Assembly: GCF_000332315.1 (NCBI RefSeq)
Contig: NZ_KB235937.1
Coordinates: 299,039 to 363,038 of the forward strand
Length of the DNA stretch: 64,000 nt
DNA from: Prochlorothrix hollandica PCC 9006 = CALU 1027
Lineage (GTDB): Bacteria > Cyanobacteriota > Cyanobacteriia > Prochlorotrichales > Prochlorotrichaceae
Direction: 5' to 3'
The notes beneath the pieces are model-generated. The model saw nothing but the letters and a program-made list of their open reading frames with translations, was not told the origin of the DNA and made no database searches. Below are positions 1 to 8,286 of this stretch, one piece after another (within the stretch, counting starts at the first letter, position 1; the number at the start of each line of letters is the position of its first letter). The position numbers and the translations under genes were made by a program.

Positions 1-1
1 G

Positions 2-365
2 ATCGATCGCTTGTTCAGTTCCATTCCCTGGCGAAACTTTACGAACAATAACCTTGCTCACTTTGAAGGTTATTATGCTTCTGTTTTATATGCCTTCTTT
101 GCCGCTTTAGATGCACGAATTATTCCCGAAGATATTACCAACCAAGGACAAGCTGACCTGACCATTGATGCTGGGGAACCATATTTATGTTATGGAATTT
201 AAGGTTATTCCTGGAGAAACGGTGACCGACAATCCAGCCCTAGAGCAGCTACAACAGCGTCAATATGCCAGTAAATATCGAGGACAACCGGGAAAAACTG
301 TCCATGAAGTCGGCTTAGTCTTTAGTGAAGCCAAGCGGGGACTATTGCAGGCAGATTGGTGTTAG
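2..365 (+). pseudogene. PD-(D/E)XK nuclease C-terminal fragment, frameshifted and cut by window edge
   Basis: The reading frame is open to the left edge, so the 5' part lies outside the window. Residues such as GQADLTI and YVMEFKV with the following alternating charged segment resemble the C-terminal PD-(D/E)XK nuclease domain that follows an AAA-ATPase-like domain in many bacterial proteins; the acidic residue of QADL and the E-x-K of MEFK would be the metal-binding core. The two halves lie in different frames: around base 164 one extra base shifts DLTI out of register with MLGNHIYVMEFKV, and both halves match the expected domain when joined. I therefore call it a frameshifted gene (or a sequencing error). 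The family is often multicopy and of unknown role in cyanobacteria. Confidence 0.6.
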
Positions 366-415
366 ACTGGGTATCTATTTCTGCGGCGGCAGTTGCAGGC
401 TGGAGGTACGGGAGA

Positions 416-868
416 ATGACGACGATCGTTGATTTTTCAGAACGGGTGATGGGTAAGGTTCATACGGTCTTAACGGTGATTAATCGGGCGGATCAGATTC
501 GCCTCCGGGATGGAACAATTGCAGCGGATGCGGTGCGATCGATCGAGCTGCGGGAGGTGTTGGTGGATACGGGAGCGACGACGTTGTGTTTGCCACCGGA
601 GTTGATTGCTCGGTTGGGGCTGGATTTATTGAAGGAGGTGGAGGCGACGACGGCAACGGGGGTGCGATCGGTGCGAATCTTTCAGGATGCGAAGATTTGC
701 CTCTGTGGGCGGGAGGGGACGTTTGAGTGTTTGGAGTTGCCGGGTGGGTTGGATCCGCTGTTGGGGGTGATTCCGTTGGAGATGTTGGGGTTGGAGCCGG
801 ATTTGAAGCATCAGCGGCTGCGGGTGTTGCCGGAGCAGTCGGTGGATACTTATTTAACGATTTTGTAG
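416..868 (+). CDS. Retropepsin-like aspartic protease family protein
   Basis: About 150 residues. The segment VLVDTGATTLCLP is the D-T/S-G-A active-site signature of single-domain (retroviral-type) aspartic proteases, and a later LLGVIPLEMLGL segment resembles the hydrophobic flap/core strand of this fold; the protein ends in DTYLTIL. The ATG at 416 is preferred over the upstream GTG at 356 because a GGAGGTACGGGAGA stretch precedes it and because a decayed relative at 22945-23025 begins at the same residue (MTAILDLSEKVMGKVH). The Uma2 gene follows 29 bases downstream. Two further broken relatives lie at 22.9 and 23.9-24.2 kb, also beside Uma2/DUF29 genes. Substrate unknown. The family call is fairly secure, the enzymatic activity is inferred. 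Confidence 0.7.
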   Translation: MTTIVDFSERVMGKVHTVLTVINRADQIRLRDGTIAADAVRSIELREVLVDTGATTLCLPPELIARLGLDLLKEVEATTATGVRSVRIFQDAKICLCGREGTFECLELPGGLDPLLGVIPLEMLGLEPDLKHQRLRVLPEQSVDTYLTIL

Positions 869-897
869 TCTGGCACCAATAGCGGCAAGGATAGTTT

Positions 898-1644
898 ATG
901 TTGACGGCTCAACAAGTTTATGACCTCATGCCTGATGCCTCGGAACTCATGAGTGATGAACCGGAAATGGAAAGTTCTTTACACTATGAGCAACTGGCTC
1001 TTTTGGTTTCCTGTTTGGAGTGGTTTTGGCGCGATCGTCAGGATTTTTTTATTGGAGCAACTCTAACGGTTTATTACAGTCGCCAACAGTTAAAGAAACG
1101 AGACTTCCGGGGTCCAGATTTTTTCCTCGTTAGGGAAACAGAGCGCAAAGCTCGGAATTCTTGGGTGGTGTGGGAAGAAGAGGGGCGCTATCCCAACTTA
1201 ATTATTGAATTACTCTCTGATTCCACTGCTCAGGTCGATCGCAGTACCAAAAAGGTACTCTATCAAAACCATTGGCAGACTCCTGAGTATTTCTGGTTCT
1301 CGCCTAAAACTTTAGAACTTTGTGGATTTCGGTTGGGTTCTCAGCGAGTGTATGAGCCGATTGTTCCCACGGATCAGGGTTGGCTCTGGAGTCAAGAACT
1401 CGATTTGTCCCTAGGGATTCACGATCGCCAATTGCGGTATTTTGATCCTCAAGGGCACCTTGTACCGACTCTACAGGAATTTAATCGCTTAGCAATTCAA
1501 CGTACAGCACTAGAGTCACGACGGGCAGAGGCAGAAGCTCAACGGGCAGAGGCAGAAGCCCAAAAGGCACGGGAAGCGGAGGCACGGGCAAATGCTCTAG
1601 GGTTAGAAGTTGATCGTTTACGGCAACAATTAGGGGGACAATGA
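898..1644 (+). CDS. Uma2 family endonuclease-fold protein
   Basis: 248 residues. It belongs to the Uma2 (DUF820) family, a PD-(D/E)XK nuclease fold greatly expanded in cyanobacteria. GPDFF at residues 72-76 gives the first acidic residue and PNLIIELLS at 99-107 the second (E104), followed by a lysine-containing helix (RSTKKVLY) and the family's EYFWF strand. The C-terminal 50 residues are a charged helix with RAEAEAQ repeats, a predicted coiled coil. Residues 20-110 are nearly the same as in the Uma2 protein at 22163-22870, so the two are recent paralogues with diverged tails. A DUF29 gene follows after 19 bases and is probably co-transcribed. True substrate and nuclease activity are unknown for the family. 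Confidence 0.85.
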   Translation: MLTAQQVYDLMPDASELMSDEPEMESSLHYEQLALLVSCLEWFWRDRQDFFIGATLTVYYSRQQLKKRDFRGPDFFLVRETERKARNSWVVWEEEGRYPNLIIELLSDSTAQVDRSTKKVLYQNHWQTPEYFWFSPKTLELCGFRLGSQRVYEPIVPTDQGWLWSQELDLSLGIHDRQLRYFDPQGHLVPTLQEFNRLAIQRTALESRRAEAEAQRAEAEAQKAREAEARANALGLEVDRLRQQLGGQ

Positions 1645-1663
1645 ATCAATACCGAGGCTTAAG

Positions 1664-2104
1664 ATGAACAGTTCTTTGTACGAGTTGGATTATGTCCTGT
1701 GGTTAGAGAGTACGGTTGACTGCCTCCAATCGGGGGATTGGGAGGGGATCGATCGCCTGAATTTGATTGAGGAGTTGGAGGCATTGGGACGCGGTGAGCG
1801 AAGGGCTGTGGCGAGTTTGCTCAAGCAAATTTTGATTCATTTGCTGTTGTATCAGTACGGGGTTACGGAGCAGGAGCGGAATCGCAAGCATTGGGCGGCG
1901 GAGTTAGTTAATTTTCGGGATCAGTTGCAGCGCTATGTAGCTTCCCAGACTCTGAAAAACTATGCTCAGTCTGAGTTGACGGTGGTGTACAAGGTGGCTC
2001 GTTTGTTTGTGGAACGGAAGACGGAGCTAGACGGATTGCCATTGGCTTGTCCCTATAGCTTGGTTCAGATTTTGGATGAAGCGTTTTATGGGGAGGTACG
2101 GTAA
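1664..2104 (+). CDS. DUF29 family protein
   Basis: 146 residues, the usual length. It starts with the DUF29 hallmark SLYELDYVLW, then a helix with LIEELEALGR, a LLKQILIHLLLYQY helix, and a C-terminal CPYSLVQILDEAF motif. All-helical and soluble by appearance; no catalytic signature is visible. It lies 19 bases behind a Uma2 gene, repeating the Uma2/DUF29 adjacency seen between 26.4 and 28.8 kb. Function unknown for the family; the pairing suggests a partner or regulator of Uma2, which is inference only. Confidence 0.85.
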   Translation: MNSSLYELDYVLWLESTVDCLQSGDWEGIDRLNLIEELEALGRGERRAVASLLKQILIHLLLYQYGVTEQERNRKHWAAELVNFRDQLQRYVASQTLKNYAQSELTVVYKVARLFVERKTELDGLPLACPYSLVQILDEAFYGEVR

Positions 2105-2201
2105 TGAGTGAGGAGTTAGCGATTCTTTGCGGGGGGTGTCGAAGTGTTCTTGGTGCAGTACTTAATGTTTGGTTAGCTCAGGTTATAACTTTACTTTTCT
2201 T

Positions 2202-2999
2202 ATGAAAACAATTACTATTGATGGTGTATCGTTACAAAGATATATAGAGCTATTGCATGTTTTAGTTGAACGTAACCTTAAGGCTCGGTATCGTGGGTCA
2301 TTTTTGGGGGTTTACTGGTCTCTTCTGAATCCCCTAATCATGACGGGCTTGTATACTGCTATTTTTGGGGCAAATTTTGCTGAATACTATAATAATTCGA
2401 CTGTAAGCTATATTTTGGCTGCTTTTACAGGGTTGGTTGTTATCAATTTTTATAGTGCTTCTACATCACAGGCTCTATCTAGCATTGTTGGTAATGGAGG
2501 TTTGTTGAATAAAATAAAATTGCCTGTTAGTATTTTTCCAGTTTCAATGATTGTTGCTAACATCTGGCAGTTTTTTGTTGGGGTCTTGCCTATTTTAGCA
2601 ATTACTACTCTTTTAACTTCCCAAAGTTTAATAAATTTATCTGGACTCTTCTTTATTTTGATTGCCCTAGGTTTAGTTTGTTCAGGAGTAGGTTTTTTTG
2701 TGGGGACTTTATATGTTTTTTTCCGAGATTTACCTTATTTTTACGAGCTAGTTTGTTTTGTTGTCTGGATTAGTAGTCCTGTTTTTTATCCAGCCGAAAT
2801 TGTTCCTGAACAAGTCAAACCTTTCTTACTTCTGAATCCTTTAACTTCGATTATTGAATCGTTACGACAAATTTCCCTATCGGGTGAGCCACCTAGTCTT
2901 CTAATTCTCAGTAGGGCTATATTAACTGGCCTAATTTCCTTGGGTCTAGGCTGGTCATTCTTTCAGTGGCAAAAGGATAACTTCATGGATCTAATTTGA
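2202..2999 (+). CDS. wzm: Polysaccharide ABC transporter permease (Wzm/TagG type)
   Basis: 265 residues from the ATG at 2202; a TTG at 2169 in frame would add 11 residues but is less likely. The N-terminal LVERNLKARYRGSFLG is the typical amphipathic motif of ABC-2 permeases that export O-antigen, capsule or teichoic acid, followed by LLNPL and about six hydrophobic segments. An SSPVFYPAEIVP segment near residue 195 is the conserved loop of this family. The ATPase gene follows immediately, its possible upstream start overlapping this stop codon, so the two form one exporter in the inner membrane. Glycosyltransferase genes follow. Base composition from here to about 19 kb is much more AT-rich than the flanks. 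Confidence 0.88.
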   Translation: MKTITIDGVSLQRYIELLHVLVERNLKARYRGSFLGVYWSLLNPLIMTGLYTAIFGANFAEYYNNSTVSYILAAFTGLVVINFYSASTSQALSSIVGNGGLLNKIKLPVSIFPVSMIVANIWQFFVGVLPILAITTLLTSQSLINLSGLFFILIALGLVCSGVGFFVGTLYVFFRDLPYFYELVCFVVWISSPVFYPAEIVPEQVKPFLLLNPLTSIIESLRQISLSGEPPSLLILSRAILTGLISLGLGWSFFQWQKDNFMDLI

Positions 3000-3028
3000 A
3001 CTTTTTTAAAAATCTGGTTAAGTCATTC

Positions 3029-3766
3029 ATGTCTGAAATAATTCGATTAGATGATGTGTCCCTCTGGCGACGAACTCAAGAAGAGTTTTCCTATGACTTA
3101 AAGAAAACATTACTATCCTTTACGGAAGGTAAGTATCAAAAGCCTGCCAAAAAGCTAGTGATTGATAGCATAAATCTTAAAATCGATGCAGGTGAAAAAG
3201 TTGGAATTATTGGTGCAAACGGAGCGGGTAAGTCTACGTTACTAAAATTAATTTGCGGCATTTTGAAGCCAACCCATGGAACTGTTAAGGTCAAAGGAAG
3301 TATTTCACCTTTAATTGAACTGGGTGCTGGCTTTGATGGTGAGTTGCCTGTGCTCGATAATATTTTAATGTATGGAATTATGCTTGGTGCGTCTCGTCAA
3401 GATATGCATGAAAGAACTGAGTCTATTCTTGATTTTGCAGAATTAAAAGATTATGCCCATGCCCCTGTAAAGGCTTTATCTTCCGGCATGGTCGCAAGGT
3501 TGGGGTTTGCTATTGCAACAGATGTGAAGCCAGATATTTTAATATTAGATGAAGTTCTTTCAGTGGGCGATGAGAGTTTTAAAAGAAAGTCCCAAAGAAG
3601 AATGGAGGAATTTTGGGAGGATAACTCAACTATCTTAGTTGTTTCTCATTCCCTAGAGTTTATTAACCAGTCTTGTGAAAAGGCTATTTGGTTAAATCAA
3701 GGAAAAATTAGTGATGTAGGAAGAGCCTCAGATGTAATAAAGTCCTATATAAATCAGGTTATTTAG
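3029..3766 (+). CDS. wzt: Polysaccharide ABC transporter ATP-binding protein (Wzt type)
   Basis: 245 residues from the ATG at 3029 (a TTG at 2996 overlapping the permease stop is an alternative). Walker A is GANGAGKST at residues 62-70; the signature loop is LSSGMVARLGFA, Walker B ILILDEVLSVGD and the H-loop VVSHS. The YDLKK...FTEGKYQKP insertion before the core domain is typical of Wzt/TagH proteins. There is no C-terminal carbohydrate-binding extension as found in E. coli O9a-type Wzt, so export would not depend on a terminal cap recognised by Wzt. Together with the permease it would move a completed undecaprenyl-linked glycan across the inner membrane. Confidence 0.9.
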   Translation: MSEIIRLDDVSLWRRTQEEFSYDLKKTLLSFTEGKYQKPAKKLVIDSINLKIDAGEKVGIIGANGAGKSTLLKLICGILKPTHGTVKVKGSISPLIELGAGFDGELPVLDNILMYGIMLGASRQDMHERTESILDFAELKDYAHAPVKALSSGMVARLGFAIATDVKPDILILDEVLSVGDESFKRKSQRRMEEFWEDNSTILVVSHSLEFINQSCEKAIWLNQGKISDVGRASDVIKSYINQVI

Positions 3767-3782
3767 TTAATACTTCTAATCT

Positions 3783-3883
3783 ATGAATACATTTAAACTT
3801 CTCACTTTAGATCAAGTTTTACAAGACCAAAATGATCTTCAGAATCTTTGTCGGGATTGCTCCCTGACATCATCTGAATCTTT
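3783..3883 (+). pseudogene. 5' remnant of an unidentified gene cut by an IS1-family insertion
   Basis: An ATG at 3783, 17 bases after the Wzt stop, opens a frame reading MNTFKLLTLDQVLQDQNDL and continuing to about residue 33, where the left inverted repeat of the insertion sequence begins. The frame then runs six codons into the IS and stops at 3902. I do not recognise the product. No continuation is visible on the far side of the IS, where the next gene starts three bases after the IS end, so the rest was deleted. Confidence 0.45.
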
Positions 3884-4816
3884 GGTAGTGATCCCAAGGT
3901 AGTGAAAGAGAGAGGTTAGTGATAGGAGAACTATATAAAAGAGGTTGTGAATCTTCAATTTAGCATAATTTGTCAGTTTGTACAGTTGCAGATAAAATCT
4001 GGAAGGTCTAGAATTGTAAATATCACTGCACAGGATAAGCACCCATGGATCCTCAAGTTTCAGACAAATGCCCCCCCTGTCCTCACTGTCATTCCAAGCG
4101 AGTTATAAAAAATGGCAGCATTCACACTGGAAAGCCCAAGTATAAATGCAAGGACTGTAATAAACAGTTTGTGGAGAATCCAACCCCACAATGTGTCCCC
4201 CAATAGAAACGGGATATTATTGATAAATTATTGTTAGAGAAAATATCGCTCAGAGGGATAGCCAGATCTGTGGGTGTTTCTCTCTCATGGCTCCAAAGAT
4301 ATGTCAATGAAAATATCGCCAAGAGGAGTGAAAGGTATAGGACACAGGGGATCCAGAAGATGGAGTCGATGTTTTATCCTAGAAGCGGATGAACTATGGT
4401 CATTTGTAAACTCGAAAGAAAATAAACCAATGGATCTGTCTTGTCATGAATCGAAGTACTCGTCAAATCTTGGCTTGCATTGTCGGAAATCGAAGTGAAC
4501 AGTCTGCCCAAAAGTTATGGGAACAGTTACCAGAGTCATACCGAAATAACAGCATTGTTTATACAGATTTTCTGAAATCTTATGCTTGTGTGATTCCTGA
4601 AGATCAGCATCAAGCGGTAGGTAAGGAAACTGGAAATACTGCTCATATTGAGCGATTTAACAATACTTTGAGACAGCGATTATCTCGTCTAGTTCGCAAA
4701 ACTCTATCTTTTTCTAAGAGTCTTTTCAATCACATTGGGGCTATTTGGCACTTCATTCATTATTATAATGCTAACCTAGCACTTTCTTAGACCTTTACTA
4801 CCTTAGGATCACTACC
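3884..4816 (+). mobile_element. IS1-family insertion sequence (degenerate)
   Basis: A 933-bp element bounded by inverted repeats: GGTAGTGATCCCAAGGTAGT at 3884 and, on the opposite strand from 4816 inward, GGTAGTGATCCTAAGGTAGT, nearly perfect over about 24 bases. It carries a disrupted IS1-type transposase. The 8 bases on either side (GAATCTTT and ATAATGCG) do not match, so no target duplication survives. A second, truncated copy of the same element lies at 50475-50893 on the other strand. Confidence 0.85.
4045..4790 (+). pseudogene. IS1-family transposase, inactivated by a stop and two frameshifts
   Basis: The ATG at 4045 opens an N-terminal zinc-binding domain (CPPCPHCHSKRVIKNG, YKCKDCNKQF) followed by a helix-turn-helix (LRGIARSVGVSLSWLQRY) and then the DDE catalytic domain with DELWSFVNSKENK, YTDFLKSY and HIERFNNTLRQRLSRL. 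Compared with the second copy, a CAA-GAG pair has become CAA-TAG at 4204; one T is missing near 4372 in the run before ATCCTAGAAGC; and an extra C near 4430 shifts the frame before ATGAATCGAAG. The parts therefore lie in three frames and no functional protein can be made. Confidence 0.85.
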
Positions 4817-4819
4817 ATA

Positions 4820-7267
4820 ATGCGTTCTACACACAAAATCTTATTCTTTACTCCCTACGCAGGTTGGGATATTCATACTCAAGTTGATATGGTTCTTGCC
4901 AAAGCCTTAGAACTTCGTCAATGCCAGTGTCTTACTGTTTTATGTGACGGTCTCTATCAATATTGTCACTTAACGAATCGTTCAGGAAAATACACTCAAG
5001 CTGACTGCAATGCTTGTGCAGAATATGGAGTGAAAAGTTTTTCAGAAATTTTAATTCCCTTCATCCAACTTCGCAATTATATTAGTGAATCTGACTGGCG
5101 AATAGGAAGCGACTGGGTTGAAACTCTAAATATCGAAGATTATCCAAGTGCCGAGTATAACGGAGTACCTATTGGAAGTTGGATCATTTCCTCAATATAT
5201 ACATATTTTACTATTTCAACACAGCAAAGCTTACAAGATCCGAAAGTTCAAAAAGTTCATCGTCAATACTTGATTGATGGGCTAGTAACCTACATAGCAT
5301 TTTCTAGGTTGATTTACGAACATAAGCCTGATCATCTAGTTCTTTTCAATGGCCGAATTGCACCTTATCGTATTGCATTTGAAGTAGCTCAAGCCCAGGG
5401 TATAAGCACGACTTGTCACGAGCGAGGTTTTCTTGCTGAAACATTTAGTTTCTTTGAGAATCAAACATGTTTATCCATAGCATCTGGGTTAACTGGAGTC
5501 AGTTACTGGTCTGATATTGCTTTAAGTGCTCAGCAGCTTACAGATACGAAAAGATACCTAAGTAATCGAGAAGTTGGGAAGGAGTTAGCTTATCCTTCTT
5601 TTTACTCTAAAAATGACACACATACTGACATCAGAAAACGCTTAAATATTCCACAAAGCCAAAAAATTGTTTGTATCTTTACATCTAGTGAAGATGAGCT
5701 AGCCAGTAGTGAAGAATATTTAGATCTACAAAATCAGTTAACCATTATTCAGAGATTAATCAATATTTTTAGAAAACGTGATGAGTGCCTAGTGATTCGT
5801 CACCACCCTCGTATTGCTAGCATGACACATGGTATACCTGACTACACCTTTATAAATCGAGCTTACACGCAGGCATTTTCAGATCTTCCATCTAATGTTC
5901 GTATTGTTATGCCTCAAGAGCCACTCACTGTATATTCGCTATTTTGGCATGTTGATCTAGTAATTGCTCTCATTAGTACTGTTGCAATTGAAGCACTTAC
6001 AAGAGGTATTAAAACTATCACCTTAAACTCATCATCTTATTCTAGTGTTGCAAGTTCTACTTTCTCTACTCAAACTTCTGAAGTCAAGATAAATGCCATT
6101 ATAGATAAACTTCTAGAAAGCAGTAAAACTATTGATATTGACAGTATAAGTAAAAGTTATAGATTTGCCCATGCTTTTTTTATTCAATCCTCTCGCAAGT
6201 TTAAATCTTTTGGTACTGTTGACACACATCGTAGTAATATACGAATTAAAAACTGGTTGGAATTAAATCCGGGTATTGACCCTACACTAGATCAAATTTG
6301 TAATCATATTATTTATAAAGATAATTTATATATCTTACCTAATGCTGAGGACAATGCAAGATCTAGAACTGAAGAAGAATACTTTTTCAGACAAGAGTTG
6401 CAAAGGATACAAACTTACAGATCTAAAGTCCAGGCGACATGCCTTAATACATTGCATAGCAATTTAGCTGTAATTAATGTAGCGACAAGATCTTCTCAAG
6501 CTCAATCTTCATCTCACTTAAACTCATGGCTCAAGAACTCTCGGCATTATCCCATACAAAAAGAAGAGTTACTTATCTCAAATAACTGGCAACACGACAT
6601 AGAAAAATTAATTGATTCCATCGAAAACTGTAAATTTTCCTATATTTTAGTTACAAATCAAAATTTTGAGTATGATCCGTCTTTTGTTATTTATGCTTTA
6701 AATTATTGTCAAACTCATCAGTCATGTGTAGTGACTTCAGAGGCATGGATTCGAGATATAGACCGTCAAATTAAATCACATAGAAAGATCTATCAAGTAA
6801 ACAAAACCGATGATTTAGAATTTATATATTCACATCCTCTTATGATGCTAGGTTTTTTTATTTTTGAAAAAAAACTGTTATTAGAGTTTTTACAGGAAAT
6901 AAAAATCATAAAAGATTCAAAAGAACTAACGGTTAAAGTTATTCACTACTTTAAAAATCCCTTTATTTATACGCTCCCCTTCCCTGCGATCATTGTTCAA
7001 ACACCAGTAAAACATTACCCTGAAGCTTATTTTCTTAGCCTTCTGAGTCAAACTCAAGATCAACTGAGTCAAACTCAAGATCAACTGAGTCAAACTCAAG
7101 ATCAACTAATAACATTAAATAGGAATTATCAAGATATTCAAGAAGAGTATCAAAAGCTAACTCGGCTTGCTCATGAAGCATTACTAGAACTAGCTAGCAT
7201 AAAGAGTAGTAACTTTTGGAAAATTCGTAGTATTTGGTTTCGCCTCAGAAAAATAATGACTAGGTAA
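4820..7267 (+). CDS. Large capsule-type glycosyltransferase with C-terminal coiled-coil tail
   Basis: 815 residues. The N-terminal half opens with ILFFTPYAGWDIHTQ and contains VIRHHPRI near residue 325 and a LVIALISTVAIEALTRG segment, the pattern of GT-B transferases related to capsule-synthesis and CDP-glycerol/polysialyl transferases. Residues 550-740 form a second, unrecognised alpha/beta region. Near residue 742 the heptad LSQTQDQ is repeated three times, encoded by a perfect 21-bp tandem repeat, and runs into an EEYQKLTRLAHEALLEL tail shared with the next two genes. The ATG lies three bases beyond the IS1 right end and has no visible ribosome-binding site, so native 5' sequence may have been lost. 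Acceptor and donor sugars unknown. Confidence 0.65.
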   Translation: MRSTHKILFFTPYAGWDIHTQVDMVLAKALELRQCQCLTVLCDGLYQYCHLTNRSGKYTQADCNACAEYGVKSFSEILIPFIQLRNYISESDWRIGSDWVETLNIEDYPSAEYNGVPIGSWIISSIYTYFTISTQQSLQDPKVQKVHRQYLIDGLVTYIAFSRLIYEHKPDHLVLFNGRIAPYRIAFEVAQAQGISTTCHERGFLAETFSFFENQTCLSIASGLTGVSYWSDIALSAQQLTDTKRYLSNREVGKELAYPSFYSKNDTHTDIRKRLNIPQSQKIVCIFTSSEDELASSEEYLDLQNQLTIIQRLINIFRKRDECLVIRHHPRIASMTHGIPDYTFINRAYTQAFSDLPSNVRIVMPQEPLTVYSLFWHVDLVIALISTVAIEALTRGIKTITLNSSSYSSVASSTFSTQTSEVKINAIIDKLLESSKTIDIDSISKSYRFAHAFFIQSSRKFKSFGTVDTHRSNIRIKNWLELNPGIDPTLDQICNHIIYKDNLYILPNAEDNARSRTEEEYFFRQELQRIQTYRSKVQATCLNTLHSNLAVINVATRSSQAQSSSHLNSWLKNSRHYPIQKEELLISNNWQHDIEKLIDSIENCKFSYILVTNQNFEYDPSFVIYALNYCQTHQSCVVTSEAWIRDIDRQIKSHRKIYQVNKTDDLEFIYSHPLMMLGFFIFEKKLLLEFLQEIKIIKDSKELTVKVIHYFKNPFIYTLPFPAIIVQTPVKHYPEAYFLSLLSQTQDQLSQTQDQLSQTQDQLITLNRNYQDIQEEYQKLTRLAHEALLELASIKSSNFWKIRSIWFRLRKIMTR

Positions 7268-7270
7268 GAC

Positions 7271-8236
7271 ATGTTAGTTACTATTATTACAGTCTGTTTT
7301 AATTCGGTTAAAGATCTTGAAAAGTGTATAAACAGTGTTATTAAGCAAAATTCCAAAGATATTGAATATGTTGTAGTTGATGGTAACTCTCAAGATGGTA
7401 CTTCAGAGATTTTACACACGTATGCAAATGTAATTGATAAGTTAATAATTGAACCGGATGAAGGTATTTACAATGCTATGAATAAAGCCCTAAATCTGGC
7501 ATCTGGCGACTATATTTACTTTTTAGGATCTGATGATTATCTTATTGATGAATTTGTAATAGATGATGTAATCAATTTTATTCACCACAATCATCTTCCA
7601 CTTTTTATTTATGGAAATATAAAAGTTTTCCCCAATACAGGCGAAGCCTATGTTCATAAACCTGCAAAGCCAGATAAGGTCTTAGATGAAATGATTACAG
7701 GATGTTTACCTCATCAAGCTAGCTTCGCCCATAAAAGCTTATTTCAAAATGAGGAAGTAGGATTATTCAATGAAAATTATAAATCTGCTGCTGATTATGA
7801 ATGGTTTCTAAAACTTTGGAGTTTTGCTGATAAAATATCTGATGATTTAGTATATTACGATCGCACAATAGCCTCCTACAACAGTAACGGCACATCTAGC
7901 AACTTAACAGTTGCTCTTGCAGAAATGTTTAAGAGTCAAAATAACCTCCCACTCTATCAATCTTCATTCTGGACTCAGAGAAGAATAGCAGCGTATCAAA
8001 ATATCATTATCCATCCCAATGGGCACTGGGATCTTCAAAGGAGTCCATCAACTGTTCAAGACTATCAAAATCTACTCCTTCAACATCAGGAACTTCATGA
8101 GGAATATCGCAAACTTACAGAATTAGCTCAACAGTTGCTTATCGATTTGAATAATCAAAGCTCACATAACTCCTTATTTTATGTTCTTATCAAACTCAAG
8201 AAGTATTTTAGATCTCTATTTTTTTTCCGAAAATAG
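7271..8236 (+). CDS. Family 2 glycosyltransferase with shared C-terminal tail
   Basis: 321 residues. The GT-A fold is clear: VTIITVCFNS at the N-terminus, YVVVDGNSQDGT, EPDEGIYNAMNKAL, and YFLGSDDYL carrying the metal-binding acidic motif near residue 90. ADYEWFLKLW near residue 175 is the conserved base region of colanic-acid WcaA-like enzymes. The last 60 residues form an alpha-helical tail, LHEEYRKLTELAQQLLIDL, followed by a basic FRSLFFFRK end that could lie on the membrane. It starts 3 bases after the upstream gene and is followed by a third gene with the same tail. Donor sugar cannot be told from the sequence. Confidence 0.85.
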   Translation: MLVTIITVCFNSVKDLEKCINSVIKQNSKDIEYVVVDGNSQDGTSEILHTYANVIDKLIIEPDEGIYNAMNKALNLASGDYIYFLGSDDYLIDEFVIDDVINFIHHNHLPLFIYGNIKVFPNTGEAYVHKPAKPDKVLDEMITGCLPHQASFAHKSLFQNEEVGLFNENYKSAADYEWFLKLWSFADKISDDLVYYDRTIASYNSNGTSSNLTVALAEMFKSQNNLPLYQSSFWTQRRIAAYQNIIIHPNGHWDLQRSPSTVQDYQNLLLQHQELHEEYRKLTELAQQLLIDLNNQSSHNSLFYVLIKLKKYFRSLFFFRK

Positions 8237-8286
8237 GGAATTCCTAACAACAATAGCTAGTACCTCATACCATTTTCATCAAAGTC

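Noticed and set aside
3876-4824. Target-site duplication for the IS1-family element
   Set aside because: The 8-9 bases on the two sides do not match, so no duplication can be claimed.
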